Source of the DNA: Virgisporangium aurantiacum
GTDB lineage: Bacteria; Actinomycetota; Actinomycetes; Mycobacteriales; Micromonosporaceae
NCBI RefSeq assembly: GCF_016863635.1
Contig: NZ_BOPG01000061.1
Span: 111,159 to 175,158 of the forward strand
Length of the DNA: 64,000 nucleotides
Reading direction: 5' to 3'
Positions 52,362 to 60,655 of this stretch are shown one piece after another (within the stretch, counting starts at the first letter, position 1; each line of letters opens with the position of its first letter). The notes beneath the pieces are model-generated. The model did not search any database, was not told where the DNA came from, and was given only the letters and a program-made list of their open reading frames with translations. The translations under genes were made by a program, and so were the position numbers.

Positions 52362-53327
52362 CTAACCCGGGGCGCGGCCCGAACTCATCGCGGTCGGCAG
52401 GTCGAAGTACGCGAAATCCGCGTCGAGGAACGACACCACTTCGGCGATCCGTCCGTCGCGCACCGTGATCACGTCCAGGCCGCCCGGAACGAATAGATCC
52501 TGGTGGACGTCGAGGCGGTACGTGGCGAACGCGGGTTGCCCGTTCGCGCGGGTGGGCAGGAACCGCCACTCCAGGTCGAGGGGACCGGCGAGCAGGAAGG
52601 CCCGGATGTCCGCGTGCCCCGCGTACCACTCGGGCAGCGGCGGCATCGAGTAGCGCGCGTCGTCGGTGAGCAGGCCGACGATCGCGTCGACGTCGCGCGC
52701 CTCCCACGCCGCGGTGTAGCGCGCCGCGAGGTCCTTCACGGCCGGGTCGTCCGGGTCGCCGGTCGCGGGCGGCCGGTCGCCGGCTGTGGCCCGCACAGTG
52801 GCCCGGACCCTGGCCCGGGCCCGCTGCAGCCCGCTGTTGACCGCGGCGACGGTGGTGTCGAGCAGATCGGCCACCTCCCGGGCCGGGAAACCGAGCACCT
52901 CGCGCAGGAGGAGCACCGCGCGCTGCGTCCCCGACAGATGCTGCACCGCGGCGACGAACGCCAGCCCGACGCTCTCCCGGGTGACGACGTCGCCCTCGAC
53001 GTCCGGGTAGGGCTCCAGCCACGTGACCTCGGTGAGCGGCGCGTCGCTGCCGAGATCGGCCGGCAGCTCACGGCGTCCCCTATTTTCGATCATCGTGAGA
53101 CAGCGGTTCGTGGCGATCCGGTACAGCCACGGGCGGATCGGCCCGCGTCCGTCGAAGCGGTCCAGGCCGCGCCACGCCCGGAGAAACGTCTCCTGGACGG
53201 CGTCGTCGGCGTCGTGGGGCGAGCCGAGCATGCGGTAGCAGTGGGCGTGCAACTCGGTGCGGAGCGGATCCACCAGCCCGGCGAACGCGTCGTGGTCTCC
53301 GCGTCGGGCCGCGGCGAGCAGGTCCAT
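52362..53327 (-). CDS. ECF sigma factor with C-terminal SnoaL domain (SigG/TIGR02960-like)
   Basis: 321 residues. Region 2 is LLAAARRGDHDAFAGLVDPLRTELHAHCYRMLGSPHDADDAVQETFLRAWRGL; region 4 is QHLSGTQRAVLLLREVLGFPAREVADLLDTTVAAVNSGLQRARARV. The remaining ~120 residues (VKDLAARYTAAWEARDVDAIVGLLTDDARYSMPPLPEWYAGH) are a SnoaL/NTF2 domain that in this class regulates the sigma activity in cis. ATG 53327 has TACGAT 6 nt upstream, a leaderless pattern. It is divergent from the plus-strand gene at 53361 and followed by a second SnoaL protein. Confidence 0.9.
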   Translation of the reverse strand: MDLLAAARRGDHDAFAGLVDPLRTELHAHCYRMLGSPHDADDAVQETFLRAWRGLDRFDGRGPIRPWLYRIATNRCLTMIENRGRRELPADLGSDAPLTEVTWLEPYPDVEGDVVTRESVGLAFVAAVQHLSGTQRAVLLLREVLGFPAREVADLLDTTVAAVNSGLQRARARVRATVRATAGDRPPATGDPDDPAVKDLAARYTAAWEARDVDAIVGLLTDDARYSMPPLPEWYAGHADIRAFLLAGPLDLEWRFLPTRANGQPAFATYRLDVHQDLFVPGGLDVITVRDGRIAEVVSFLDADFAYFDLPTAMSSGRAPG

Positions 53328-53333
53328 CGCGTG

Positions 53334-53353
53334 ATCGTAGGCCGCACTAGGGT
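53334..53353. promoter_or_regulatory. opposed -10 boxes of divergent leaderless genes
   Basis: TACGAT on the minus strand (53334-53339, 6 nt from ATG 53327) and TAGGGT on the plus strand (53348-53353, 7 nt from GTG 53361) lie 8 bp apart. Each -35 region must fall in the first codons of the other gene, so the promoters overlap and should exclude each other. Confidence 0.6.
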
Positions 53354-53360
53354 GAGAGGC

Positions 53361-53768
53361 GTGACGGACTGGAGCGAGCAGCGGGCGCGCGCGATCGACG
53401 CGCACGCCGCCGACCTCGCCCGCCGCGCGGCCGCCGAGTCGGAGAAGGCCGCCGAGATGCTCCGGGAGTTCGTGGCGGTGGCCGCTTCCCGCGGACCGGC
53501 GCCGGTGCGGCTGGTCGCCCGCTCCTACGACGGGCGGCACCGGTACCGCACCGGTCTGCGCGGCTGGTACCTGCGTCCCGACGAGGGGATCGCGGTCGCC
53601 GAGGACGCGAGGTTCTACGTCATGGCGGTGCGTGGCTCCCTGCGCGCGCTCGTCACCGGCGTGACGCTCGAACCGGACCCCCCGCGCCTGGTGCTCGGCG
53701 AGGGCGGCCGCGACGGCGAACGCGTCACCCTGCGTCTCGCCCTCGACACCGTGCTGGGCTCCGCATGA
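53361..53768 (+). CDS. conserved small protein before MarR
   Basis: 135 residues from GTG 53361, 7 nt after TAGGGT. The first ~50 residues form a charged Ala-rich helix (SEQRARAIDAHAADLARRAAAESEKAAEMLREFVAVAA); the rest has strands (PVRLVARSYDGRHRYRTGLRGWYLRPDEGIAVAEDARFYVMAV, ending in PRLVLGEGGRDGERVTLRLALD). I cannot name a family. It overlaps the MarR gene by ATGA, so it belongs with MarR, VOC and DJ-1 genes in one plus-strand run. Confidence 0.7.
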   Translation: MTDWSEQRARAIDAHAADLARRAAAESEKAAEMLREFVAVAASRGPAPVRLVARSYDGRHRYRTGLRGWYLRPDEGIAVAEDARFYVMAVRGSLRALVTGVTLEPDPPRLVLGEGGRDGERVTLRLALDTVLGSA

Positions 53769-54271
53769 ACGATCCGCTCCCGGTGGACCCGATCGCCGAG
53801 GCGGCCCGGCACTGGCGCGACCACGGCTGGGCGGAGGCCGCCGAGGGCATGGCCGCGGTCACCTCGATCATGCGGGCACAGGCGATCGTGCTGGCCCGGG
53901 TGGAGGACGTGCTCCGCCCCCTGGCGTTGACGTTCGCCCGGTACGAACTGCTCATGCTGCTGTCGTTCAGCAGCCGCGGCGCGATGCCGATGTCGAAGGC
54001 CAGCGTGCGCCTCCAGGTGCACCCGACCAGCATCACCAACGCCGCCGCCCGGCTGGAGAGCGCCGGCCTCGTGGTGCGCCGGCAGCACCCGTCCGACCGG
54101 CGCACCGTGCTGGTGGAGATCACCGACGCCGGCCGCACGCTTGCCGGCGAGGCCACGAAGCGCCTCAACGACCGCGTCTTCAGCAACCCCGGCCTGTCGC
54201 CCGCCTCGCTTCGTACCCTGGTCGACGTGCTCCGCGAACTACGGATCGAGGCGGGAGACTTCGGTACATGA
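53765..54271 (+). CDS. MarR-family regulator
   Basis: 168 residues. The winged helix is FARYELLMLLSFSSRGAMPMSKASVRLQVHPTSITNAAARLESAGLVVRRQHPSDRRTVLVEITDAGRTLAGEA, with the D-x-R-x wing motif SDRRT. N- and C-terminal helices form the dimer. ATGA couplings join it to the small protein upstream and to the VOC protein downstream. MarR proteins usually repress a divergent or own operon in response to phenolics; the target here is probably its own operon. Confidence 0.9.
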   Translation: MNDPLPVDPIAEAARHWRDHGWAEAAEGMAAVTSIMRAQAIVLARVEDVLRPLALTFARYELLMLLSFSSRGAMPMSKASVRLQVHPTSITNAAARLESAGLVVRRQHPSDRRTVLVEITDAGRTLAGEATKRLNDRVFSNPGLSPASLRTLVDVLRELRIEAGDFGT

Positions 54272-54681
54272 CTGTTCGACAACTGCGCCTGGTGGTGGAG
54301 GCCGAGGACTACGACGCGGCGGTCGCGTTCTACCGCGACGTCCTCGGGCTTCCCGAAGAGGCCGAGATAATCACCGGTGCGGCCCGCGTCGCGATTCTCG
54401 ACGCCGGCCGGGCCACGCTGGAGATCGCCAATCCCGCGCAGAAGCGCTACATCGACGAGGTCGAGGTCGGCCGCGACGTGGCACCGCGGCTGCGGGTCGC
54501 CTTCGAGGTCGACGACGGACCCACGGTGACCGCCCACCTCGTCGCCGCCGGCGCCACCGAGGTCGCACCGCCGACGCGCACGCCGTGGAACTCGCTCAAC
54601 TCCCGGCTGGAGGCACCGGCCGGCCTGCAGATCACGGTGTTCCAGGAGCTGGGCTCGTTTGAGGGTGGCGACCCCGGGTAG
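54268..54681 (+). CDS. VOC-family protein
   Basis: 137 residues. LRLVVEAEDYDAAVAFYRDVLGLPEEAEI supplies the first half and RLRVAFEVDDGPTVTAHLVAAGATEV with LQITVFQEL the second. The first metal-ligand His of glyoxalase I is Arg or Val here, so it is probably a binding protein or a divergent VOC enzyme. It overlaps the MarR stop by ATGA. It could bind the MarR ligand or detoxify it. Confidence 0.8.
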   Translation: MTVRQLRLVVEAEDYDAAVAFYRDVLGLPEEAEIITGAARVAILDAGRATLEIANPAQKRYIDEVEVGRDVAPRLRVAFEVDDGPTVTAHLVAAGATEVAPPTRTPWNSLNSRLEAPAGLQITVFQELGSFEGGDPG

Positions 54682-54690
54682 CCGATTTGC

Positions 54691-55245
54691 ATGTCGACAA
54701 TTCAGGGACGGGTGGCCGTACTGGTCGCCAACGAGGGAATCGAGCAGATCGAACTGACCGAGCCGTGGAAGGCCCTGGAGAAGGCCGGCGCCCAGCCGGA
54801 ACTCATCGCTCCGAAGAGCGGCGAGGCGCAGGCGTTCAACCATCTCGACAAGGCCGACACGTTCCCGGTCGACCACACCGTCGCCGAGGCCGACCCGGCC
54901 GACTACATCGGGCTGGTGCTGCCCGGTGGCGTCGCCAACCCGGACGCGCTGCGCATGGACAAGGACGCGGTCGCGTTCGTCCAGGCGTTCGTCGCGGCGG
55001 GCAAGCCGGTCGCGGCGATCTGTCACGCCCCGTGGACACTCGTCGAGGCGGACGTCGTCCGCGGCCGGACGCTCACGAGTTGGCCGAGCCTGCAGACCGA
55101 CATCCGCAACGCGGGCGGCACCTGGGTCGACGCGGAGGTCCACACCGACCGCGGCCTGACGACCAGCCGCAACCCCGACGACCTTCCGGCGTTCTGCGCC
55201 AAGATGATCGAGGAACTGGCGGAGGGTCGCCACCCCACCCCCTGA
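54691..55245 (+). CDS. DJ-1/PfpI-family protein
   Basis: 184 residues of the DJ-1/PfpI fold. VAVLVANEGIEQIELTEPWKALEKAGAQPELIAPKSG is the first half; nucleophile Cys in PVAAICHAPWTLVEADVVRGRTLTSWPSLQTDIRNAGGTWVD; the Glu before it in EQIELTEP may correspond to the catalytic-acid Glu. PfpI relatives act as glyoxalase III/deglycase-like or general stress proteins. It sits 9 bp after the VOC gene and the run ends in a palindromic repeat. Confidence 0.9.
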   Translation: MSTIQGRVAVLVANEGIEQIELTEPWKALEKAGAQPELIAPKSGEAQAFNHLDKADTFPVDHTVAEADPADYIGLVLPGGVANPDALRMDKDAVAFVQAFVAAGKPVAAICHAPWTLVEADVVRGRTLTSWPSLQTDIRNAGGTWVDAEVHTDRGLTTSRNPDDLPAFCAKMIEELAEGRHPTP

Positions 55246-55250
55246 CCCGA

Positions 55251-55358
55251 GTCGATCTTGCAGTTGTGCCCGCCCTTTCGCCGGAATTCGCCCGTTTTTC
55301 GGCGAGCACAACTGCAAGATCGGCGACGTTGGGTCCGCTGGGAGTCCAAGATCCGTAA
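55251..55358. repeat. palindromic repeat plus half-site
   Basis: GATCTTGCAGTTGTGC (55254-55269) and GCACAACTGCAAGATC (55306-55321) form a perfect 16-bp stem that extends further with G-T pairs. A second element, TCCAAGATCCGTAA (55345-55358), repeats the right arm of the 914-1108 elements. It lies between the convergent DJ-1 gene and a pseudogene, and could terminate both. Confidence 0.8.
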
Positions 55359-55367
55359 GTCGGGCAC

Positions 55368-55627
55368 TCAGGAGGCGGGGTACGGGTCCGCGGACAGCAG
55401 GTGGGCCGGGTGGGCGGCGTTGGCGGCCAGGGTCTTCGTGGCCTTGCCGGTGGTGTCGGGCTTCGGGCCGGCCTCGTTGTAGTCGACGCCGCCCATCGCC
55501 TCGCCCACCCAGTACGTACCGCCGGCCGCGGGGATGCACCTCGCGTCCCAGGAGTTCCGAACTGGACGGTTCGGTCGAAGCGCTTGAGGGAGCAACCGAG
55601 GACGAGCGCGGACAGGGAATTCGACAT
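55368..55627 (-). pseudogene. decayed NAD(P)H/FMN-reductase-family (flavodoxin-fold) gene
   Basis: The last ~60 codons read GGTYWVGEAMGGVDYNEAG and then TKTLAANAAHPAHLLSADPYP, which match the C-terminus of NADPH-dependent FMN reductase-family flavodoxin-fold proteins. In another frame just upstream, SNSLSALVLGCSLK is the N-terminal strand of the same family. The central ~100 residues, including the FMN-binding loops, are missing and the two ends are out of frame. This is a deletion plus frameshift remnant. The downstream 55-bp tail lies against the palindromic repeat. Confidence 0.7.
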
Positions 55628-55661
55628 GATCCCGAGCCTTCCCCGCCGCGCCCGCCGCGAA

Positions 55662-55973
55662 CTACACCAGTTTGAGACCCACCACGCCGCCGACGATCAT
55701 CGTCAGGAAGACGATTTTGAGCGTCGACACCGGTTCCTGGCCGGTGCTCATCGCGTAGACGACCGTGAGGACCGCGCCGATGCCCACCCACACCGCGTAC
55801 GCGGTGCCCACCGGTAGGTCGCGCATCGCGTAGGCGAGGCCGCCCATGCTCGCGAGCAGGGCCACCACGAAGACGATCGACGGAACGGGCCGGCTGAAAC
55901 CCTCCGACCGGCCGAGGGCGGTGGCCCACACCGCTTCGAGCACACCGGAAAGAACGAGGACGAGCCACGACAT
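55662..55973 (-). CDS. gdx: Gdx/SugE small multidrug-resistance-family guanidinium exporter
   Basis: 103 residues, four membrane helices. SWLVLVLSGVLEAVWATALGRSEGFSRPVPS carries the essential membrane-embedded Glu13; LPVGTAYAVWVGIGAV and VGLKLV are Gdx-type signatures, close to E. coli SugE/Gdx. Gdx proteins exchange guanidinium for protons. ATG 55973 has GGAGG right upstream; the ribosome binding site sits immediately downstream of a guanidine-III riboswitch, which strongly supports the guanidinium assignment. A longer start at 55985 would begin inside the riboswitch tail. Confidence 0.92.
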   Translation of the reverse strand: MSWLVLVLSGVLEAVWATALGRSEGFSRPVPSIVFVVALLASMGGLAYAMRDLPVGTAYAVWVGIGAVLTVVYAMSTGQEPVSTLKIVFLTMIVGGVVGLKLV

Positions 55974-55984
55974 CACAGCCTCCA

Positions 55985-56028
55985 CGGGCCGTCTTGTCGC
56001 TCGCCGGGTACGGCACCCCTCGTCCGGG
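55985..56028 (-). promoter_or_regulatory. guanidine-III riboswitch (ykkC-III)
   Basis: Read on the minus strand, CCGGACGAGG, GCCGTACCCGG and GACAAGACGGC occur in order and spacing matching the guanidine-III (ykkC-III) consensus. Stem 1 pairs CCGG with CCGG; stem 2 pairs GCCGT with ACGGC, forming the known H-type pseudoknot. It ends 2-6 bases before the GGAGG of the exporter, so ligand binding probably frees or blocks that site. The consensus is from memory of the published class. Confidence 0.92.
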
Positions 56029-56047
56029 AGTTCGTGACCACGAACTC
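56028..56047. promoter_or_regulatory. 20-bp palindromic operator
   Basis: GAGTTCGTGACCACGAACTC has 9-base arms with a 2-base centre. It abuts the 5' side of the guanidine-III riboswitch on the minus strand. It could be a transcription-factor operator for the exporter or the sigma operon, or a small hairpin in the leader. Confidence 0.5.
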
Positions 56048-56063
56048 GCCCCGATCCTACCTA

Positions 56064-56079
56064 TGTGACCGGCGTCACA
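56064..56079. promoter_or_regulatory. CRP/GlxR-like site TGTGA-N6-TCACA
   Basis: TGTGACCGGCGTCACA has the exact TGTGA/TCACA half-sites of CRP-type regulators with 6-bp spacing. It lies between the divergent exporter and sigma genes and could serve either. Actinobacterial CRP homologues are known to use this motif; the actual regulator is not in the window. Confidence 0.55.
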
Positions 56080-56123
56080 GCCAATGAAGAACCGGGGGCG
56101 GCAGAGTCGTCGTCTTGCCAGGT

Positions 56124-56675
56124 GTGAGACGAGGGCTGGACACACTCGACGAGGGCGCGCTGCTCAAGCGCATCGCCCGCGGCGACCGCGCCGCCTTCGA
56201 CGAGTTGTACCGGCGGGCCGCGCCGTGGCTCACCGTGCGGCTCCGGCGGCGCTGCGCCGATCCCGACGTGGTCGCCGAGGTCGTGCAGGACACGTTCCTG
56301 GCGGTGTGGCGGTCGGCCGCGAGCCACGCGCACGACGCGGCGACCGGCAGCGCGCTCGGCTGGCTGTGGACGATCGCCGCGCACCGGCTCGTCGACGCGT
56401 TCCGCCGCCGGGCGCGGCAGGAGCGGGTGCCGGCGGTGCCGGTCGTCGAGTCGGTCGCGCCCGCGGCCGAGGACCAGGCGCTGGCCGGCGGCATCGGGCC
56501 CGACCTGGAACGGGCGTTGCTCACGCTGCCGCCGGAACTGCGGCAGGTGCTCTGCGCGATGGTCCTCGACGGGCTCACCACGCGGGAGACCTCGCTGCTG
56601 CTGGGCATGCCCGAAGGAACCGTGAAGACCCGTGCGCGGCGGGCCAGGATCGCGCTGCGGGAGGCGCTGTCATGA
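56124..56675 (+). CDS. ECF sigma-70 factor
   Basis: 183 residues from GTG 56124 (TTG 56115 would add 3). Region 2: LLKRIARGDRAAFDELYRRAAPWLTVRLRRRCADPDVVAEVVQDTFLAVWRSA; region 4: LPPELRQVLCAMVLDGLTTRETSLLLGMPEGTVKTRARRARIALREAL. ATGA overlap couples it to the zinc-finger anti-sigma gene. It likely activates the downstream ABC operon and is released under envelope stress. A CRP-like palindrome lies 45 bp upstream. Confidence 0.9.
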   Translation: MRRGLDTLDEGALLKRIARGDRAAFDELYRRAAPWLTVRLRRRCADPDVVAEVVQDTFLAVWRSAASHAHDAATGSALGWLWTIAAHRLVDAFRRRARQERVPAVPVVESVAPAAEDQALAGGIGPDLERALLTLPPELRQVLCAMVLDGLTTRETSLLLGMPEGTVKTRARRARIALREALS

Positions 56676-57463
56676 ACCATCCCACTCCTGCCCTGATCGC
56701 CACCTACGCCACCGGGGCCACCGGCGTCGACGACGCCACCGTCTGGGCCGTCGAGGCGCACCTGGAGACCTGCCGGGGCTGCCGGTCGGTGCTGGCCGGC
56801 GCCGTCGACGGCGAGACCCGGAACCTGCTCGACCGGGTGGCCGACGGGGTCGGCGCCGGCATCGCCGCCGGCCCCGGTCCGGTGCGGCGGCGCCGGTTGC
56901 GGCGCACCGGGTTCGCGGCACAGGTCCTGCCGTGGCTGGCGGTCGCGGCCGGGCTGATGCTCGCCGCGGTCGCCTTCGAACTGGCCTTCGACCACCTGCG
57001 GTCGGTGGTGCTGCTGGTCGCGCCGGTGGCACCGCTGCTGCCGGTGGTCGCCGCGTGGAACCGGCGCACCGATCCGGCCTGGGAACTGCTGGCCGCCGCG
57101 CCCCGCACGGGGCTGTGGATGCTGCTGCGCCGCACGTTCGCCGCGTTGGCGGCGGTGCTGCCGGTGCTCGCGGCCGCCGGCTGGCTCACCGGCTACTCCC
57201 CGGCGCTCTGGGTGCTGCCGGGGCTCGCGTTCACCGCCGGGAGCCTCGCGTTGGGCGGGCTGATCGGCGTCGACCGGGCCGCGGTGGCGCTGGCGGGCGC
57301 CTGGGCGGTGGGCGTGGTGGTGCCGAGCCTCGTGCTCGACCGGCTCCCGGTGCTGCTCACCGGGGGCAGTTGGCCGGCCTGGGCCGCGCTCACGTGCGTC
57401 CTCTCGGCTCTTGTCGTGGCCCGGGCCGCCGATCACCGGCGGCTGCGCGTCGGTCCGTCCTGA
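56672..57463 (+). CDS. zinc-finger (zf-HC2) membrane anti-sigma factor
   Basis: 263 residues. The anti-sigma zinc motif is EAHLETCRGCRSVL, with His30, Cys34 and Cys37 as ligands. Five or six hydrophobic helices (about 85-100, 110-125, 148-168, 175-195, 203-222, 230-245) anchor it. It is coupled by ATGA to the sigma gene and would hold the sigma inactive. The fused membrane region is larger than a simple anti-sigma factor, so it may also sense the membrane or the ABC complex downstream. Confidence 0.85.
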   Translation: MNHPTPALIATYATGATGVDDATVWAVEAHLETCRGCRSVLAGAVDGETRNLLDRVADGVGAGIAAGPGPVRRRRLRRTGFAAQVLPWLAVAAGLMLAAVAFELAFDHLRSVVLLVAPVAPLLPVVAAWNRRTDPAWELLAAAPRTGLWMLLRRTFAALAAVLPVLAAAGWLTGYSPALWVLPGLAFTAGSLALGGLIGVDRAAVALAGAWAVGVVVPSLVLDRLPVLLTGGSWPAWAALTCVLSALVVARAADHRRLRVGPS

Positions 57464-57494
57464 AAGATCTTTTTGTGACGAACGGAGAACTTTC

Positions 57495-58285
<791 letters not shown>

Positions 58286-58289
<4 letters not shown>

Positions 58290-59626
58290 GGATCACGGGC
58301 ATCGAGCTACGTCGATCGGCTGCGCTGGGTACCGGGCTGCTGATCCTGGCCATCGGGGCGGGGCTGCTGGTCTCGGTCCCGTACAGCTACGCGTCGCGGT
58401 GGACGCAGCTCGCGTCCTCCGCCCGGGTCCTGCTCCTGGTGCTGTGGCCGCTGGCGCTGGCCGGCGGGGCCTGGCTGGGCCGGCGCGAGGCCCGCAGTCG
58501 GGTCGGCGAACTGTTCGCGACCACCGCCCGGCCGCGTTGGCAGCGGGTGCTGCCGACGGCGGCGGCGCTCGCGGTCGCGGTGCTGGCCGGGTACCTCGTG
58601 ATGCTGATCGCGGGTGCCGGGTTCGTGGTCTTCTCCGCCACCCACTTCGCGGTCGGCGCGCTCGGGCTGGTGGCGGTCGGTGGCGTCTCGCTGGTCACCG
58701 CGGCGTGGCTGGGCCTGGCGGCCGGACGGGCGATGCCGTGGCTGGCCACCGCGCCAGCGCTGGCCGTGCTCGGCGTGGTGGTCGTCGGGCTGCTGCCCGA
58801 CCTGGTCAACGTCAACCACTTCATCGTCGACGACGACCCGCCGCCGGCGGCGCTGATGCTCAGCCCCGTGTACGTCGGCGGGCTCGACGACTTCCAGACG
58901 TTCGGCCTCGGGGCGAGCCTGGTGCAGCTGCTGTGGCTGGGCGCGGTCGCGGCCACCGGGCTGCTGCTGTTCGGCGCGACGCGGGCCCGGTCGCGGGTGC
59001 TGGCGGTGCTGCCGGCGGCGCTCGGGCTCGCGGTCACGCTGCCGCTGCTGCCCACCGGCGCCTACGAGGGCGGCACCGACCCCGACCGGGCGGCGGTCGC
59101 GCTGGTCTGCGACGACGCCGGTCCGCAGGTCTGCATGACGAAGGTGCACGCCGGCCTGCTGCCCGACGTCACCGGTCCGGCCCGGGAGGCGCTGGCCCTG
59201 CTGGCGACCAGGCTGCCCGACGCGCCGACGCGGGCGGTGGAGAGCGACCGTCCGCAGTCGTGGGTGCGACCGGGCAGCATGCCCGAGCCGCGCCGGTACG
59301 GCGCCGACACGCTCGTCTTCACCGCGCCGTCCTACGGGCGCACCGGCCGCGCCGACTTCGACGGCGAGCCGTTCGTGCCGTGGCTGCTCACGGAGGTCTG
59401 GCGGCTCGACTGCGACCAGCGCCCGGTCGAGCACGACGCCTACCTGGGCCAGGAGGTCGCCACGTCCTGGTTGCTGGGCCGACCTTTCGGCGCCGACCCC
59501 GACCTGCCGGCCGCGTACGAACGGTTCCTGGGCAAGCCGGTCGACGAGCAGCGCGCGCTGCTGGCCGCGGCCCGGGTCGGCGCGCGCTCGTGCGATCCGG
59601 ACGCCCTCGCGGCGCTCATCCGATGA
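58286..59626 (+). CDS. ABC-associated membrane protein with extracytoplasmic domain
   Basis: 446 residues. The first ~250 carry six hydrophobic helices (about 13-30, 46-62, 88-107, 112-131, 151-171, 212-231); a further helix near 242-262 precedes a soluble domain that starts about 275 (DDAGPQVCMTKVHAGLLPDVTGPAREALALLATRL) and contains four Cys. This resembles ABC exporters with an attached extracytoplasmic module. The start ATG 58286 overlaps the ATPase stop. I cannot name the soluble domain; it may sense or carry the substrate. Confidence 0.75.
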
Positions 59627-60207
59627 GGTGGCTGGCGCTGTACCTGCGGTCGCGCGGCGCGTGGGTCGCGGTCGCCGTCGCGGTCGGCGCGGTCGCGCTG
59701 GTGTGGGGCGCGTGGTCGTGGTTCAGCGACGCGCGGACCGTGAACGCGCGGGCCGTCACGCTCACCGTGATGCTGGGGGTGGCGGCGTTCGCCCGCACCC
59801 TGGACGGGCCCGACGAGAGCCTCGACCGCACGGCCGCGGTGCGGTGGCCGCTGCGCCGCTTCGTCCACGTGCTCGTGCTCGGCGCGGTGATCGTCGGGCT
59901 GCTCATGCCGACGCTGCTGACCGGCGCCCGGTTCGAACCGGCCACCATGGTGCTCCGCAACACCGCCGGCCTGCTCGGCCTCACGGCGCTGGGCGCCGCC
60001 CTCGTCGGCGCCGCGCTGTGCTGGGTCGCGCCGCTCACCTGGACGGTCGTCTCGGTGCTGCCGATCCTCGACGCGAGTTCGAAGGTCGGGTGGCAGGTGG
60101 TCGGCTGGCTCGTGCAGCCCACCGGCACCACCGCCGCCACGGCCTGCGCCGTGGTGCTCGCGGTCAGCGGCCTGGCCGCCTATTCCTGGCGCGGGGCAGG
60201 CCTCTGA
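59623..60207 (+). CDS. second ABC-associated membrane protein
   Basis: 194 residues, five or six hydrophobic helices (about 12-31, 44-56, 80-100, 112-133, 135-148, 168-185). ATG 59623 overlaps the preceding stop. It completes the ATPase plus two membrane-protein transporter. No substrate motif is seen. The first residues RWLALYLRSRGAW are typical of ABC-2 permease starts. Confidence 0.75.
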   Translation: MRWLALYLRSRGAWVAVAVAVGAVALVWGAWSWFSDARTVNARAVTLTVMLGVAAFARTLDGPDESLDRTAAVRWPLRRFVHVLVLGAVIVGLLMPTLLTGARFEPATMVLRNTAGLLGLTALGAALVGAALCWVAPLTWTVVSVLPILDASSKVGWQVVGWLVQPTGTTAATACAVVLAVSGLAAYSWRGAGL

Positions 60208-60244
60208 ACTCTTTTTGTCACACCCCTGTGTTTCTGTTGATGCC

Positions 60245-60655
60245 ATGGCCGGAGACATACCTCCCGAGATCGAAGACCGGCTCCGGGCGATCTGCGGCGG
60301 CCTGCCCGAGGCCCACGAGGAGCCCGCCTGGGTCGGCATCCGCTGGCGGGTCCGCAAGCGGACGTTCGCACACGCCTGCACGGTCGAGCCCGGCAACCCC
60401 ACGTCCGACGCCGTGCGGGTGTTCGCGCCCGACGGTCCGCTCACCGTGGTCTCGTTCCGCGTCCCCGACGACGACGTGGCCGGCCTGGCCGCGTCCGGCT
60501 ATCCGTTCTACCGGCCCGGGTGGGGAACCAACGTCATCGGCCTGGTCCTCGGCACCACCACCGACTGGGAGGAGGTGGAGGAACTGCTCACCGACAGCTA
60601 CTGCGTCCAGGCGCCGAAGAGCCTGTCCCGTCTGCTCGACGGATCCGGGAAATGA
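60245..60655 (+). CDS. MmcQ/YjbR-like protein
   Basis: 136 residues from ATG 60245. EIEDRLRAICGGLPEAHEEPAWVGIRWRVRKRTFAHACTVE and VVSFRVPDDDVAGLAASGYPFYRPGWGTNVIGLVLGTTTDWEEVEELLTDSYCVQAPKSL follow the YjbR/MmcQ pattern, including the terminal PKSL. It is a second YjbR-type protein in this window, not obviously related in context to the one at 33140. Its last 68 bp lie inside the convergent peptidase gene. Confidence 0.85.
   Translation: MAGDIPPEIEDRLRAICGGLPEAHEEPAWVGIRWRVRKRTFAHACTVEPGNPTSDAVRVFAPDGPLTVVSFRVPDDDVAGLAASGYPFYRPGWGTNVIGLVLGTTTDWEEVEELLTDSYCVQAPKSLSRLLDGSGK

Noticed and set aside
53725..56145. 806-codon minus-strand frame across MarR, VOC and DJ-1
   Set aside because: It is a shadow; the plus-strand genes show family motifs and ATGA couplings, and the Gdx gene lies in another frame.
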